36,396 nt of DNA, from assembly GCA_964498585.1 (NCBI GenBank), contig CAZCHH010000036.1, positions 1-36,396 of the forward strand, written 5' to 3'. Under the pieces are notes generated by a model. The model ran no database searches. It had not been told where the DNA came from and saw only the letters and a list, made by a program, of their open reading frames with translations. Shown here in pieces: positions 15,699 to 24,248 of this stretch. The position numbers were made by a program, and so were the translations under genes. The stretch is from JAAYJM01 sp964498585. GTDB lineage: Bacteria > Bacteroidota > Ignavibacteria > Kapaibacteriales > UBA2268. Within the stretch, counting starts at the first letter, position 1, and each line of letters begins with the position of its first letter.

Positions 15699-18017
15699 AT
15701 GGAAATAATAAATCACCCAATAAAGCCGGAAAAAGGAAAAGCATGGCATCTTTATATGCATCCATATTTTACAAAACAGGCATCGAATGTTGTTAAATCG
15801 TATATTGAGCATTTTACTAAAGAAGGAGATGTTGTATTAGATGCTTTCGCTGGAACTGGAGTTACTGTTATTGAAGCATTAGCTTTGAGGAGAAAAGCAA
15901 TAGCCGTTGATATAAATCCTCTTGCCTGTTTTATAACTGAGCAAACTGCTGCACAAGTAGATACAAATTTACTCAATAACGAATTTATCCGAATAGAAAA
16001 TAAAATTGGGGATTTGATTATCAAATATGACAATATGAGCGATGAAGAAGCAGAATCAACAAAAATAAAATACTGGTATCCTAAAGGAATCAGATTGCCA
16101 AAAAACACGGACAAAGGTTTCGATTTTGTTGAACAGCTATGGACTAAACGCCAGCTTCTCGGACTTTCTACACTTTGGAACGAGATATCTAAAATTAAGA
16201 ATGATGCAATCCGTGAGCAAATGAAATTTATTTTTTCTGCAACAATTTCAAGAGTAAATATTACATATAACCTAAGTATGAGTAGGCAAAAAGATGGAAA
16301 AATTAAATTTGGTGATGGTGGTGCTGCCATTTTCGCTCAATACAGATATTGGATACCGAAGAAAATTATTGAAATTAAAGTATGGGAAAGTTTCAAACGC
16401 CGATTTAAACTTATATTACACGGGAAAGAAAAATGGAATGAAATCACAAATGGTTTTTCTGTGAAAGATAATTTAAAAGTAATAAACGATTCTGTTCTAA
16501 ATTTAGATAAATATATTGATTCAAAAACAATTGATTACATTTATACAGACCCACCTTATGGCGGAAATATAGCTTATTTGGATTTATCAACTATGTGGAA
16601 TGCATGGCTCGGATTTGAAATTAATGAGGATACAAGGCAAGGTGAAATCATAGAAGGTGGTGATTTAGAAAAATCGCAGCAGGACTACGAAGAGCTTTTT
16701 AGCAGCAGCTTTGAAGCAATGAGTCAGGTTCTGAAAAAAGGTGGCTGGCTCTCATTAGTTTTTGCTCATAAAAAACTTGAGTTTTGGAATCTTATTATTG
16801 ATTCCAATGAAAATAACGGAATGGAATTTAAAGGTTCAGTTTATCAGCCAACTAACAATTCTTCAATTCATTATAAAAAGAATCCGGCAAATGTGCTTTG
16901 CAGTCAAAGAATTGCAAATTTTCAAAAAACTTTCGATAAAGCAAAAAGAGAAAAACCGGACGATTTAAAAGAATTTATTTTAAACGAATTGGAAAGAGCT
17001 ATTATTGAGCAGAACGGCGCTGCTATTGACTTGATTTATCAAAGGATTTTGGATAAATTGCTAAACAACAATACTATCCACGAAGCTAAGAAAAAAGGTT
17101 ATCTTAGATTAGAAAATTTATTGGAGTCATCTGGACTTTTCGTGTATGACTACGATACGAGTTTATATTACGTTAAAGAGCAGGAAAAAAAATACGAAAC
17201 CTATCAACGAGAGTATTTTAAAAATCGTGATGAACTCAAAATTTATTTGAAAAGTTTGCTCGCAAAAAATAAAGGAATGACATTAGACGAAATCCATAAG
17301 GAAATTTTCGATATTTATAACGAAGAAAAGAAATTTCCAATTGACCAGTTGCATCGCGATTTACAGGAAATTTTAAATGAAATTGCTTATAAAGGTAATC
17401 ATAATACAAATAAATGGTTTTTAAAGACCGGCGAACAAATGAAAATTGATTTCGGAACTGAAATCTTAAAAAAATTAGTCAAAATCAAATCTTCAAGCGG
17501 TTCTCATTCTGAAACAATTTTTAGATTAATTCAAATAGGAAAATTTTTAAATTTTAATTGCTGGATTGGAAAAAGAGAACAATCCGTTGATGAATATCAG
17601 GGAATAAAATTTGCTGATTTATCTATAAGCGATTTGCCTGTTCAATGCACCGATGAACATCAGGAAAAAAGCATTAGCCAAATTGATGTAATTTGGTTCG
17701 ATAAAATGAACAACCCAAGATACGCATTTGAAGTTGAGGAATCAACAAACATTATGACTGGTTTAGAACGTTTTATGAATTTACTAAAACACGACCATAC
17801 TGTTTCAAATAAATTATTTATAATTGCTCCAAAATCAAGGAAAAGAAAGCTTTACGATGTTTTTAAAAAATCTACTTATGTTGGCACCCCTTTGTATCTT
17901 GAAAATAAAGTAAAACTGCTTTTTAAAGAGGAACTTTATAAATTTTACGACAAGCATATTGATAAGAAGTTTAAGGAATCAGATATTTTAAAAATTTGCG
18001 AAAAACTGGTAGAATAA
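15699..18017 (+). CDS. DNA methyltransferase fused to a PD-(D/E)XK-like nuclease (single-chain type IIG-like)
   Basis: 772 residues. The N-terminal methylase has SAM motif LDAFAGTG (47-54) and catalytic DPPYGG (284-289), so motif I precedes motif IV as in alpha/gamma amino-methylases (N6-adenine or N4-cytosine). A long helical middle (~380-590) follows, with a possible winged-helix part. The last ~150 residues look like a restriction nuclease: QIDVIWFD (D663) and YAFEVEEST (E678-V-E680), a D...ExE site as in BamHI, then LERFMNLLKHDH and KLFIIAPKSRKRKLYDV. Methylation and cleavage by one chain would make this a self-contained restriction system; recognition probably lies in the middle. It sits in an island with a solitary NTase and a dead IS. 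Family naming beyond this is uncertain. Confidence 0.82.
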   Translation: MEIINHPIKPEKGKAWHLYMHPYFTKQASNVVKSYIEHFTKEGDVVLDAFAGTGVTVIEALALRRKAIAVDINPLACFITEQTAAQVDTNLLNNEFIRIENKIGDLIIKYDNMSDEEAESTKIKYWYPKGIRLPKNTDKGFDFVEQLWTKRQLLGLSTLWNEISKIKNDAIREQMKFIFSATISRVNITYNLSMSRQKDGKIKFGDGGAAIFAQYRYWIPKKIIEIKVWESFKRRFKLILHGKEKWNEITNGFSVKDNLKVINDSVLNLDKYIDSKTIDYIYTDPPYGGNIAYLDLSTMWNAWLGFEINEDTRQGEIIEGGDLEKSQQDYEELFSSSFEAMSQVLKKGGWLSLVFAHKKLEFWNLIIDSNENNGMEFKGSVYQPTNNSSIHYKKNPANVLCSQRIANFQKTFDKAKREKPDDLKEFILNELERAIIEQNGAAIDLIYQRILDKLLNNNTIHEAKKKGYLRLENLLESSGLFVYDYDTSLYYVKEQEKKYETYQREYFKNRDELKIYLKSLLAKNKGMTLDEIHKEIFDIYNEEKKFPIDQLHRDLQEILNEIAYKGNHNTNKWFLKTGEQMKIDFGTEILKKLVKIKSSSGSHSETIFRLIQIGKFLNFNCWIGKREQSVDEYQGIKFADLSISDLPVQCTDEHQEKSISQIDVIWFDKMNNPRYAFEVEESTNIMTGLERFMNLLKHDHTVSNKLFIIAPKSRKRKLYDVFKKSTYVGTPLYLENKVKLLFKEELYKFYDKHIDKKFKESDILKICEKLVE

Positions 18018-18116
18018 TTATTTAATTATTTAATAGTTATTCTTTTAAACTGCTGATTTATCAAATACTTATTATTGGTATTAAATAAAATATAAGAAAA
18101 TATTTAAAACCAAAAA

Positions 18117-18306
18117 AATGTCATTAAAATTTTAAGTCTTTATATATCAATAATATTTTATTGACATTAATTGTTTGAAATATTAAAAAAAAATAACAAA
18201 TGTCAATAAAATGTCAATAAGAATTTATATGTCTTTATTAATCAATAATATTATATTGACATAAATTGTTTGAAATATTAAATAAAAAAATAACAAATGT
18301 CAATAA
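18117..18306. repeat. Tandem duplication of a ~95-bp unit with internal inverted repeats
   Basis: Unit 1 (18117-18209) and unit 2 (18210-18306) are near copies: ATGTCAWTAA..., GTCTTTAT, ATCAATAATATT, ATTGACAT, AATTGTTTGAAATATTAA, AACAAATGTCAATAA. In unit 1 a perfect 13-bp inverted pair TTTTATTGACATT / AATGTCAATAAAA (18156-18168, 18199-18211) can form a hairpin; unit 2 has a 9-bp version. It lies between the methylase-nuclease and the permease; no gene is seen in 18018-18377. Confidence 0.85.
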
Positions 18307-18377
18307 AATGTAAACAATACGATATAAAGTATTTTATAATCTCGAATTAAACACACATATAGCCAAAAACAAACACG

Positions 18378-19838
18378 ATGTTCTTTAAAAAAAAGCAAAC
18401 TGCTCCAAACGCTACGCTGCTCACAAAGTTGGGCTTGTTCACTACTACTGCTATTGTTGTCGGTGCAGTGATTGGTTCCGGTATTTTCAAGAAACCGGCA
18501 CTAATGGCTTCGCAACTCGGCTCGGCTGACCTGCTGCTTGCAATTTGGGTAATAGCCGGTGTAATAACGCTTTTCGGCGCTTTGACAAATGCTGAAATTG
18601 CTAGTTTTATTACTGCTACCGGTGGACAATATGTCTATTTCCAAAAAATGTATGGAAAATTCACTGCATTCCTTTATGGCTGGGCAATTTTTGCTGTTAT
18701 TCAAACCGGCTCTATTGCCTCAATAACCTACATTTTTTCCGAATACACTGAATTTTTCTTTCACCTTCCAAGATTCGCTCCGGATATAGAAAAAGGTGTT
18801 TACTTATTTATTCCTTTCATTGGAAACATCTATCCTTTGGATAATATAGGAGTTAAGCTGCTGACAATATTTGTTATTTTTTTTCTGACGACGGTCAATT
18901 ATTTTGGAGTTGCTCTCGGAGGTCGTGTAACTGGAGTTTTTTCTACTTTAAAAGTAATAGCAATTCTTTTGCTTGTTTTCATTGGATTTTTATTTGGCAA
19001 TGGTTCTTTTGGAGCAGTTGAAATCAATGGAATGGAAAAAATTGCAAACAATCCGAGTATCTTCACAGGAATAATTGCAGCTCTGTCTGGTGCATTTTGG
19101 ACTTATGACGGCTGGAATAATATTACTTATATTGCAGGTGAAGTTAAAAAGCCACAACGTAATATCCCGCTTGGTATTTTCTTCGGTACTTTAATTGTTA
19201 TTGCAGTTTATCTGCTGATTAATATAGCATATCTCTATGTTTTACCAATTGAAGAAATGGCAAAATCCACTTTGGTTGCCTCTGACGTTGCTCAAAGGGC
19301 AGTCGGACCAATTGGGGCAGCAATAGTTGCTGCTGCCGTAATGATTTCCACTTTTGGCACATCAAACGGAACAATAATGGTGAGTGCCCGTGTTTATTTT
19401 GCAATGTCAAAAGACGGCTTGTTTTACAATTCTATTGGAAAGGTACATCCAAAATTCCGCACTCCTTCAAATTCGTTAATCTTGCAGGCAGTATGGTCTT
19501 CTGTCCTTGTTTTAAGCGGTACTTTCGACATTTTGACTGATATGTTGATTTTTGTAAGTTGGATATTTTACGGGCTGGGTGCTTATGGCGTATTTATTTT
19601 GAGAAAGAAAATGCCGGAAGTCGAAAGACCTTATAAAGTAATTGGTTACCCTTACATTCCAATTATTTTTATTTTCTTTGCATTTATATTTGTAATTTTC
19701 ACATTATATAACGATATTGTAAATTATATGGAAGGCAGAACTGAAATAATCAATTCTGTTTTTGGAATTTTTCTTGTTTTAACGGGAATTCCTTTTTATA
19801 TTTACTTTTTGAAAAAAAACAAAAAACTTAATTTATAA
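18378..19838 (+). CDS. APC-family amino acid permease
   Basis: 486 residues, the usual length, with about twelve hydrophobic segments. The first segment carries VVGAVIGSGIFKKP, the glycine-rich broken helix that binds the amino-acid alpha-carboxylate in this superfamily, and the sixth region has TYDGWNNITYIAGEVKKP, conserved in LAT/SteT-type members. It sits in the inner membrane; the substrate is an amino acid, identity unknown. No good ribosome site is visible before the ATG. It is 33 nt from the YciO-type gene and likely in the same operon. Confidence 0.9.
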   Translation: MFFKKKQTAPNATLLTKLGLFTTTAIVVGAVIGSGIFKKPALMASQLGSADLLLAIWVIAGVITLFGALTNAEIASFITATGGQYVYFQKMYGKFTAFLYGWAIFAVIQTGSIASITYIFSEYTEFFFHLPRFAPDIEKGVYLFIPFIGNIYPLDNIGVKLLTIFVIFFLTTVNYFGVALGGRVTGVFSTLKVIAILLLVFIGFLFGNGSFGAVEINGMEKIANNPSIFTGIIAALSGAFWTYDGWNNITYIAGEVKKPQRNIPLGIFFGTLIVIAVYLLINIAYLYVLPIEEMAKSTLVASDVAQRAVGPIGAAIVAAAVMISTFGTSNGTIMVSARVYFAMSKDGLFYNSIGKVHPKFRTPSNSLILQAVWSSVLVLSGTFDILTDMLIFVSWIFYGLGAYGVFILRKKMPEVERPYKVIGYPYIPIIFIFFAFIFVIFTLYNDIVNYMEGRTEIINSVFGIFLVLTGIPFYIYFLKKNKKLNL

Positions 19839-19871
19839 GTCAATAAAAAATAAAGAAAGATGAGGTAAAAT

Positions 19872-20519
19872 ATGGCATCATTAGTTCTTTCAATACACTC
19901 AAAAAACCCAGAGTTAAGGAAAATCGAAAAAGTCGTAGAAGCGTTACACGATGGCGCTGTAATTCTTTATCCAACCGATACCGGCTTCACCTTGGGCTGC
20001 GAACTATCGAATAAAGAAGCAATTAACCGAATAAGAACCATACGAAAAATCCCCGATTCAAAGGCAATGACCTTTCTTTGCAACTCGCTTTCTAATATCG
20101 CTGAATTTGCTAAAGTAAGCAATACGGCATACAAAACAATTAAGGCATTAATTCCGGGTCCCTATACTTTTATTTTACCAGCTTCAAAATTAGTCCCCAA
20201 ATTTGCTCAGGACCCGAAAAGAAATACAGCTGGTATTCGCGTACCGGAAAATATTTTATCTCAATTACTGCTTAAAGAAAACGGCGCTCCGATTATTTCT
20301 ATTAGTGCAAAAAATGATGAAGTTAACCCAAACAGCACTGCAGACGATATTGTAGAAATTTTCTCAAAACACGTTGACGTTGCTGTTCGTTCTGATGCTT
20401 ATACTTTTGTTGGTGAATCTTCTGTAATTAATATGACTACAGATGAATTCCAAATATTCAGACAAGGCGCTGGTTACGAAAAATTAGTTAACTTTTTGGA
20501 AGAAATCGAAGAAGAATAA
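19872..20519 (+). CDS. YciO/YrdC-family protein (threonylcarbamoyl-AMP synthase fold)
   Basis: 215 residues. The start LSIHSKNPELRKIEKVVEAL and VILYPTDTGFTLGCEL follow the E. coli YciO subgroup more closely than TsaC. RTIRKIPDSKAMTFLCNS and LIPGPYTFILPASK give the nucleotide and threonine pocket motifs of the YrdC fold; TAGIRVPEN and ISISAKND follow. The YrdC family makes threonylcarbamoyl-AMP for the t6A modification of tRNA; YciO proteins have the fold, but their role is less certain. GAGG lies 7 nt before the ATG. The stop overlaps the next ATG (TAATG), so it is translationally coupled to the oxidase. Confidence 0.88.
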   Translation: MASLVLSIHSKNPELRKIEKVVEALHDGAVILYPTDTGFTLGCELSNKEAINRIRTIRKIPDSKAMTFLCNSLSNIAEFAKVSNTAYKTIKALIPGPYTFILPASKLVPKFAQDPKRNTAGIRVPENILSQLLLKENGAPIISISAKNDEVNPNSTADDIVEIFSKHVDVAVRSDAYTFVGESSVINMTTDEFQIFRQGAGYEKLVNFLEEIEEE

Positions 20520-21634
20520 TGGAACACGCTGATATTACAATTATTGGCGGAGGAGCAGTCGGACTTGCTATTTCTGCTGAACTTTCCAGACACTGTAAAA
20601 ACCTTGTGCTACTTGAACGACACTTTTCCTTCGGGCAGGAAACCTCCAGCAGAAATAGCGAAGTTATACATTCAAGTATATATTACTACAAGGGTTACTT
20701 GAAAGGAAAACTTTGCCTTGAAGGAAACGAAATTCTTTATAATTTATGTGCAAAACATAATATTCCATATAAAAAAACAGGGAAATTAATCGTTGCGGTA
20801 AATGACGAAGAAGTTGCAAAGATGCCAGAACTTTTTGAAACCGCAAAAAATAACGGAGCAAAAAACATTTCTATTCTCAAGGGAAAGGAAATAAACAAAA
20901 TTGAATCAAATATTACAGCAAAGCAAGCTCTATACGCACCGGAATCTGGAATAGTTGATTCACACCGTCTTATGCAATTTTACGAGGCAACAGCAATTAA
21001 CAACGGTTGCAATATCGTTTATAATTCTGAAGTCAAAAACATTACTAAAGTAAACGATGGCTATGTCCTTGGTATAAGCACCTCAAACAGTGAGATTTAT
21101 GAGTTTCATACTAAAATCCTAATCAATTCAGCAGGATTAGAATCAGGAAATATTGCTGCTCTTGCAGGTATGGATATTGACAAACTCGGCTATAGAATTA
21201 AGTATTTAAAAGGAATATACTATCGTGTAACCAAACAGTTAGAAAAGTATCCACAGGCATTGGTTTATCCATTTCCGCCACAGCCATCGGTCGGAGTGCA
21301 TACCTGCCCAGATTTAGCTGGTGGAATGCGGCTTGGTCCTCATTTCGTCTGGGTGGACGAAATTGATTATTCAATTGACGATACTTTCCATCAGTATTTT
21401 TACGATTTTGTTAAATCATATTTACCATTTTTAGAGTATGACGATATTCGTCCCGATTCCACTGGTATAATGCCCAGAATTGATGGTTTCGGTGTTCCTA
21501 ATAAAGACTTTGTGATTAAAGAAGAAAGCGATAACGGATTTCCAAATTTAATTAATCTGATTGGAATAGAATCGCCCGGTTTAACTTCTTCTGCTGCAAT
21601 AGCAAAGATGGTGAAAACAATTATTAATTATTAA
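20519..21634 (+). CDS. FAD-dependent oxidoreductase, L-2-hydroxyglutarate oxidase-like
   Basis: 371 residues, DAO superfamily. The FAD-binding Rossmann motif ITIIGGGAVGLAISAEL (7-23) is followed by LLERHFSFGQETSSRNSEV, where SSRNSEVIH matches the LhgO/L2HGDH subgroup. AGLESGNIAALAG and TGIMPRIDGFG are later conserved blocks; LIGIESPGLTSSAAIA is the C-terminal FAD contact. Predicted reaction: oxidation of L-2-hydroxyglutarate (a by-product of the TCA cycle) to 2-oxoglutarate, passing electrons to the quinone pool or oxygen. Its ATG overlaps the upstream stop by one base. Confidence 0.88.
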   Translation: MEHADITIIGGGAVGLAISAELSRHCKNLVLLERHFSFGQETSSRNSEVIHSSIYYYKGYLKGKLCLEGNEILYNLCAKHNIPYKKTGKLIVAVNDEEVAKMPELFETAKNNGAKNISILKGKEINKIESNITAKQALYAPESGIVDSHRLMQFYEATAINNGCNIVYNSEVKNITKVNDGYVLGISTSNSEIYEFHTKILINSAGLESGNIAALAGMDIDKLGYRIKYLKGIYYRVTKQLEKYPQALVYPFPPQPSVGVHTCPDLAGGMRLGPHFVWVDEIDYSIDDTFHQYFYDFVKSYLPFLEYDDIRPDSTGIMPRIDGFGVPNKDFVIKEESDNGFPNLINLIGIESPGLTSSAAIAKMVKTIINY

Positions 21635-21657
21635 TGATTAACGATTAATGATTAATT
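21626..21657. repeat. Short direct repeats ATTAATGATTAA
   Basis: Repeated ATTAATGATTA-type words overlapping the oxidase stop. A related stretch occurs at 28916-28940. Low-complexity. Confidence 0.4.
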
Positions 21658-21781
21658 GTTATTGGGTTAATGGGTTATTAGGTTATAATTTCATGAATCC
21701 AGATGCCTTGTAGTTTGTTATTTCGCAATTAATATAGTTCTTATATTTAAAAATTGTAATTTCACAAAATTGCAAACACAT

Positions 21782-21805
21782 AACTCCTAAATAAATTTAG
21801 GAGTT
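21782..21805. terminator. Hairpin after the oxidase operon (possible weak terminator)
   Basis: An 11-bp perfect stem (AACTCCTAAAT / ATTTAGGAGTT) with a 2-nt spacer. A second hairpin CTCCATAA / TTATGGAG follows at 21825-21844. Neither has a T-tract, so termination is uncertain; they share the CTCC...GGAG arms and may be related. Confidence 0.4.
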
Positions 21806-21888
21806 ATTCTAACAATTAGAGTAACTCCATAATTTATTATGGAGATTAATACCAAGTTGCTTTTAAAGATAAAATATGATTGACTGTT

Positions 21889-21966
21889 ATTCCGAAACGA
21901 AGTGAGGAATCTCACAAGTCATTGCTACCACTGAGCTTGAGATTCTTCGCTGCGCTTCAGAATGAC
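21889..21966. repeat. Interspersed repeat, copy 2 (degenerate)
   Basis: Left arm TATTCCGAAACGAAGTGAGG and right arm ending CGCTTCAGAATGA form an imperfect hairpin related to the perfect one at 31657-31741. The centre carries ACAAGTCATTGCTACCA, also found in the copy at 30346-30475. Confidence 0.65.
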
Positions 21967-22002
21967 CGACAAAAGTAAAGATGTCATTGGTAACGAAGTG
22001 AT

Positions 22003-22154
22003 AAAGGAAGACCTTTATTTAAATAGAGATGACATCAATTAACACAGTCATTCTGACGGATGTCAGATTCAATCTTGGGAAAGCAAGTGAGCTTGCTCAC
22101 TTGTTACATTTGGGCAAGCCCAAATGCTTCATTGAAATAGCTAAAATTGAATAG
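22003..22154. repeat. Interspersed repeat, copy 3
   Basis: Starts with TTTATTTAAATAGAGATGAC, then AGTCATTCTGACGGATGTCAG and TCTTGGGAAAGCAAGTGAGC as in copy 1, with a central palindrome (AGTGAGCTTGCTCACTT). Its last 35 bases (22120-22154) are the exact reverse complement of the last 35 bases of the window (36362-36396). Confidence 0.8.
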
Positions 22155-22212
22155 TGACGGAACAATAATAAGTTGGAGTCTAATATACACCTGAAAAATA
22201 TCTCTTACTTTT

Positions 22213-22331
22213 GTAAAGTTTCTGAACTTTGCAATAGCTCTAAAACAAAATATCACTGCAAAAAAGATGTCCTACATCTCGCAGATGTAGGACATCTGGC
22301 ATAAACTTTCGCAAAGCATCAGAAACTTTAC
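22213..22331. repeat. Nested palindrome around the recF terminator
   Basis: Outer 13-bp inverted arms GTAAAGTTTCTGA (22213-22225) and TCAGAAACTTTAC (22319-22331), with CTTTGC / GCAAAG just inside, enclose the perfect hairpin at 22265-22297. Confidence 0.7.
22265..22297 (-). terminator. Terminator of the ileS-dksA-lspA-recF operon
   Basis: A perfect 15-bp stem (AGATGTCCTACATCT / AGATGTAGGACATCT) with a 3-nt loop, followed on the minus strand by TTTTTG. Each arm is itself nearly palindromic (AGATGT...ACATCT). It is 145 nt after the recF stop and correctly oriented. A decayed copy (CCAACATCTCGAAGAT) is seen near 30488. Confidence 0.75.
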
Positions 22332-22441
22332 GATAGTAAAAAATAGTGTCATTTCCATTTAAATAATGTATTTATTTTAAATATTTGGATTGAAACCAAG
22401 ATAACGAAAAAAGAAATTATGTAATGTTTTGAGTTCTATAT

Positions 22442-23608
22442 CTACAGTCTTTCTATTTTTTCAACTATTCCATTGTTGATATTATAGGCAACCATTTTGC
22501 TTTTTTCATTAAATCCATTTGATTGGATTACTGATTTGAGAATTGAATTAATTCGGGTACTTGTTATGAAGGTCTGTGTTTTTAGGGATTGGAGATTGTC
22601 CAGAACTGCAACGCGTCTGTTTATATCAAGTTCAGCAAACATATCGTCAAGCAAAAATACTGGAGTTTCCTTAGTTTTTGCATAAATAAAATTATACTCA
22701 GCAAATTTCAAAGCAATTAGCAAGGTTTTATGCTGTCCCTGAGAAGCTATGTCGCGGGCAGTTCCGCCGTTAATCCTTATACGAAAGTCATCTTTTTGTG
22801 GGCCGAAAAGCGTTGTCGCTCTGCGGTATTCTTCTTTCTTGATTTTCTCAAAATAAGAAAATAAAAATTTAGTTATTTCTGTTTTATTTGCTTCGCTTGA
22901 TAAATAATTCGAAAGGCAATTAGGTAAATACTCAATATCAGTTTTTTCGATATCTAAAGATATCTTTTTATATGAATTATTGAAAATGGACTGAAAATCA
23001 CGAATAAACTGCAAACGTCTAAAAATAATTTCAGCAGCAGTATTTATAAATAGTTCATTCCAGGGGTTTAGCTGGGAATAATCGAAATCATACTGGAACT
23101 TTGCCTGTTGAAGTAAATTATTCCTTTGTTTAAGAATTCGCTTAAAATCCATCAATTCTTTCAAATAAACTTTGCTTGTCTGGCAAAGAATGCTATCGAT
23201 AAACTGGCGGCGGTCCTGCGGCGAACCACTTGTAATTGGCTTAAAATCCGGATTCAAAATAACAACTGGGATTATTCCAATTATATCTTTTGGAAGGAGG
23301 TTATCTCCAAAAGAAGAATTAATCTGCTTTTTCTGTCCTCTTGTGTATTTTATGGTAATTCGGTAATTATTTCCAATATCATTAGTGCATTTTGCTGTAA
23401 TCAGAAAGTAATTTTGAATATTATTTAAAATCAAAGAATCAGATGCAGGAAGGAAACTTTTAGAGATTCCGGCATAAGAAATAGCTTCAAGAATAGTAGT
23501 TTTCCCGGCACCGTTCGGCCCACAAAAGATATTCATTTGTGGGCTAAGCTCAATTGTGCTGTGAATGTGGTTCCTTAAATTCTCAATTTCTATTGAATTT
23601 ATAATCAT
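22442..23608 (-). CDS. recF: DNA replication and repair protein RecF
   Basis: 388 residues, normal length. SMC-like ATPase: Walker A FCGPNGAGKTT (28-38), signature region ASQGQHKTLLIALKFAEY, Walker B VFLLDDMFAELD. The signature Q-loop form SxGQ(H/Q)K is diagnostic of RecF against RecN/SbcC. With RecO and RecR it loads RecA at single-strand gaps. Its ATG overlaps the lspA stop (ATGA), so it is translated with lspA. recF is usually near dnaA/dnaN, so this position at the end of an ileS operon is less common. It is followed by a strong terminator. Confidence 0.95.
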   Translation of the reverse strand: MIINSIEIENLRNHIHSTIELSPQMNIFCGPNGAGKTTILEAISYAGISKSFLPASDSLILNNIQNYFLITAKCTNDIGNNYRITIKYTRGQKKQINSSFGDNLLPKDIIGIIPVVILNPDFKPITSGSPQDRRQFIDSILCQTSKVYLKELMDFKRILKQRNNLLQQAKFQYDFDYSQLNPWNELFINTAAEIIFRRLQFIRDFQSIFNNSYKKISLDIEKTDIEYLPNCLSNYLSSEANKTEITKFLFSYFEKIKKEEYRRATTLFGPQKDDFRIRINGGTARDIASQGQHKTLLIALKFAEYNFIYAKTKETPVFLLDDMFAELDINRRVAVLDNLQSLKTQTFITSTRINSILKSVIQSNGFNEKSKMVAYNINNGIVEKIERL

Positions 23609-24243
23609 TGAATATTATTAGATTCTGTGCTGTTCGGCACAATTTCGGTTTGAACATTTGATTTAGAAAAACTAATATGTGGTATTTTTTTATGGAACAG
23701 AATCAGCAATGCTGCTCCGCAGGTTACGCAGGAATCAGCAACATTAAATACAGGGAAATGCGAATAATTCAGCCCTAAAAATGAAATGTCGGGAATATCA
23801 AATTGAATGAAATCAACCACTCTTCCATAAAAAAGCGGACCTTCATTGAAAAGCACTCCGTAAAAGCAACGGTCAATTAAATTTCCAGCAGCACCTGCTA
23901 AAATTAAGCTAAATCCAAGTTTAACTGCAAAATGACTGTCTTTTATTTTATAAATCAAATAAGCAAGAGCAATGCTAGCAGCTACAGAAAATAAACTGAG
24001 CAGTATTTTGAAAACACCAAAAGTTATGCCGAAAGCCATTCCTTCGTTTTCCACATAGACAAATTGCAGAAAATCCCCAATTACGGGGATTCTTCCACTT
24101 GCAATAGCATCTAAATTTTGAAGTCCAACAATATTTGCTATACCGAAAATATCTTTAAACAGCAATTTTGTAAACTGGTCTAAAAGAATAAGCAAGGCAG
24201 CAACTATATAGAAATAATAGTATCTGTTTTTTTGATTGCTCAT
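23605..24243 (-). CDS. lspA: Lipoprotein signal peptidase II
   Basis: 212 residues with four hydrophobic segments. Family motifs: LLDQFTKLLFK (TM1 end), VENEGMAFGITFG (NxGxAFG), AGAAGNLIDRCFYG, then the two catalytic Asp residues in GRVVDFIQF and PVFNVADSC. It cleaves the signal peptide from prolipoproteins in the inner membrane; several lipoproteins in this window would be clients. Between the LIDR motif and VVDF there is a longer loop (VLFNEGPLFYG) than in E. coli, and a C-terminal tail of about 25 residues, both common in this phylum. It starts 5 nt after the DksA-like stop and overlaps recF by 4 nt. Confidence 0.96.
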   Translation of the reverse strand: MSNQKNRYYYFYIVAALLILLDQFTKLLFKDIFGIANIVGLQNLDAIASGRIPVIGDFLQFVYVENEGMAFGITFGVFKILLSLFSVAASIALAYLIYKIKDSHFAVKLGFSLILAGAAGNLIDRCFYGVLFNEGPLFYGRVVDFIQFDIPDISFLGLNYSHFPVFNVADSCVTCGAALLILFHKKIPHISFSKSNVQTEIVPNSTESNNIQ

Positions 24244-24248
24244 ATTTA

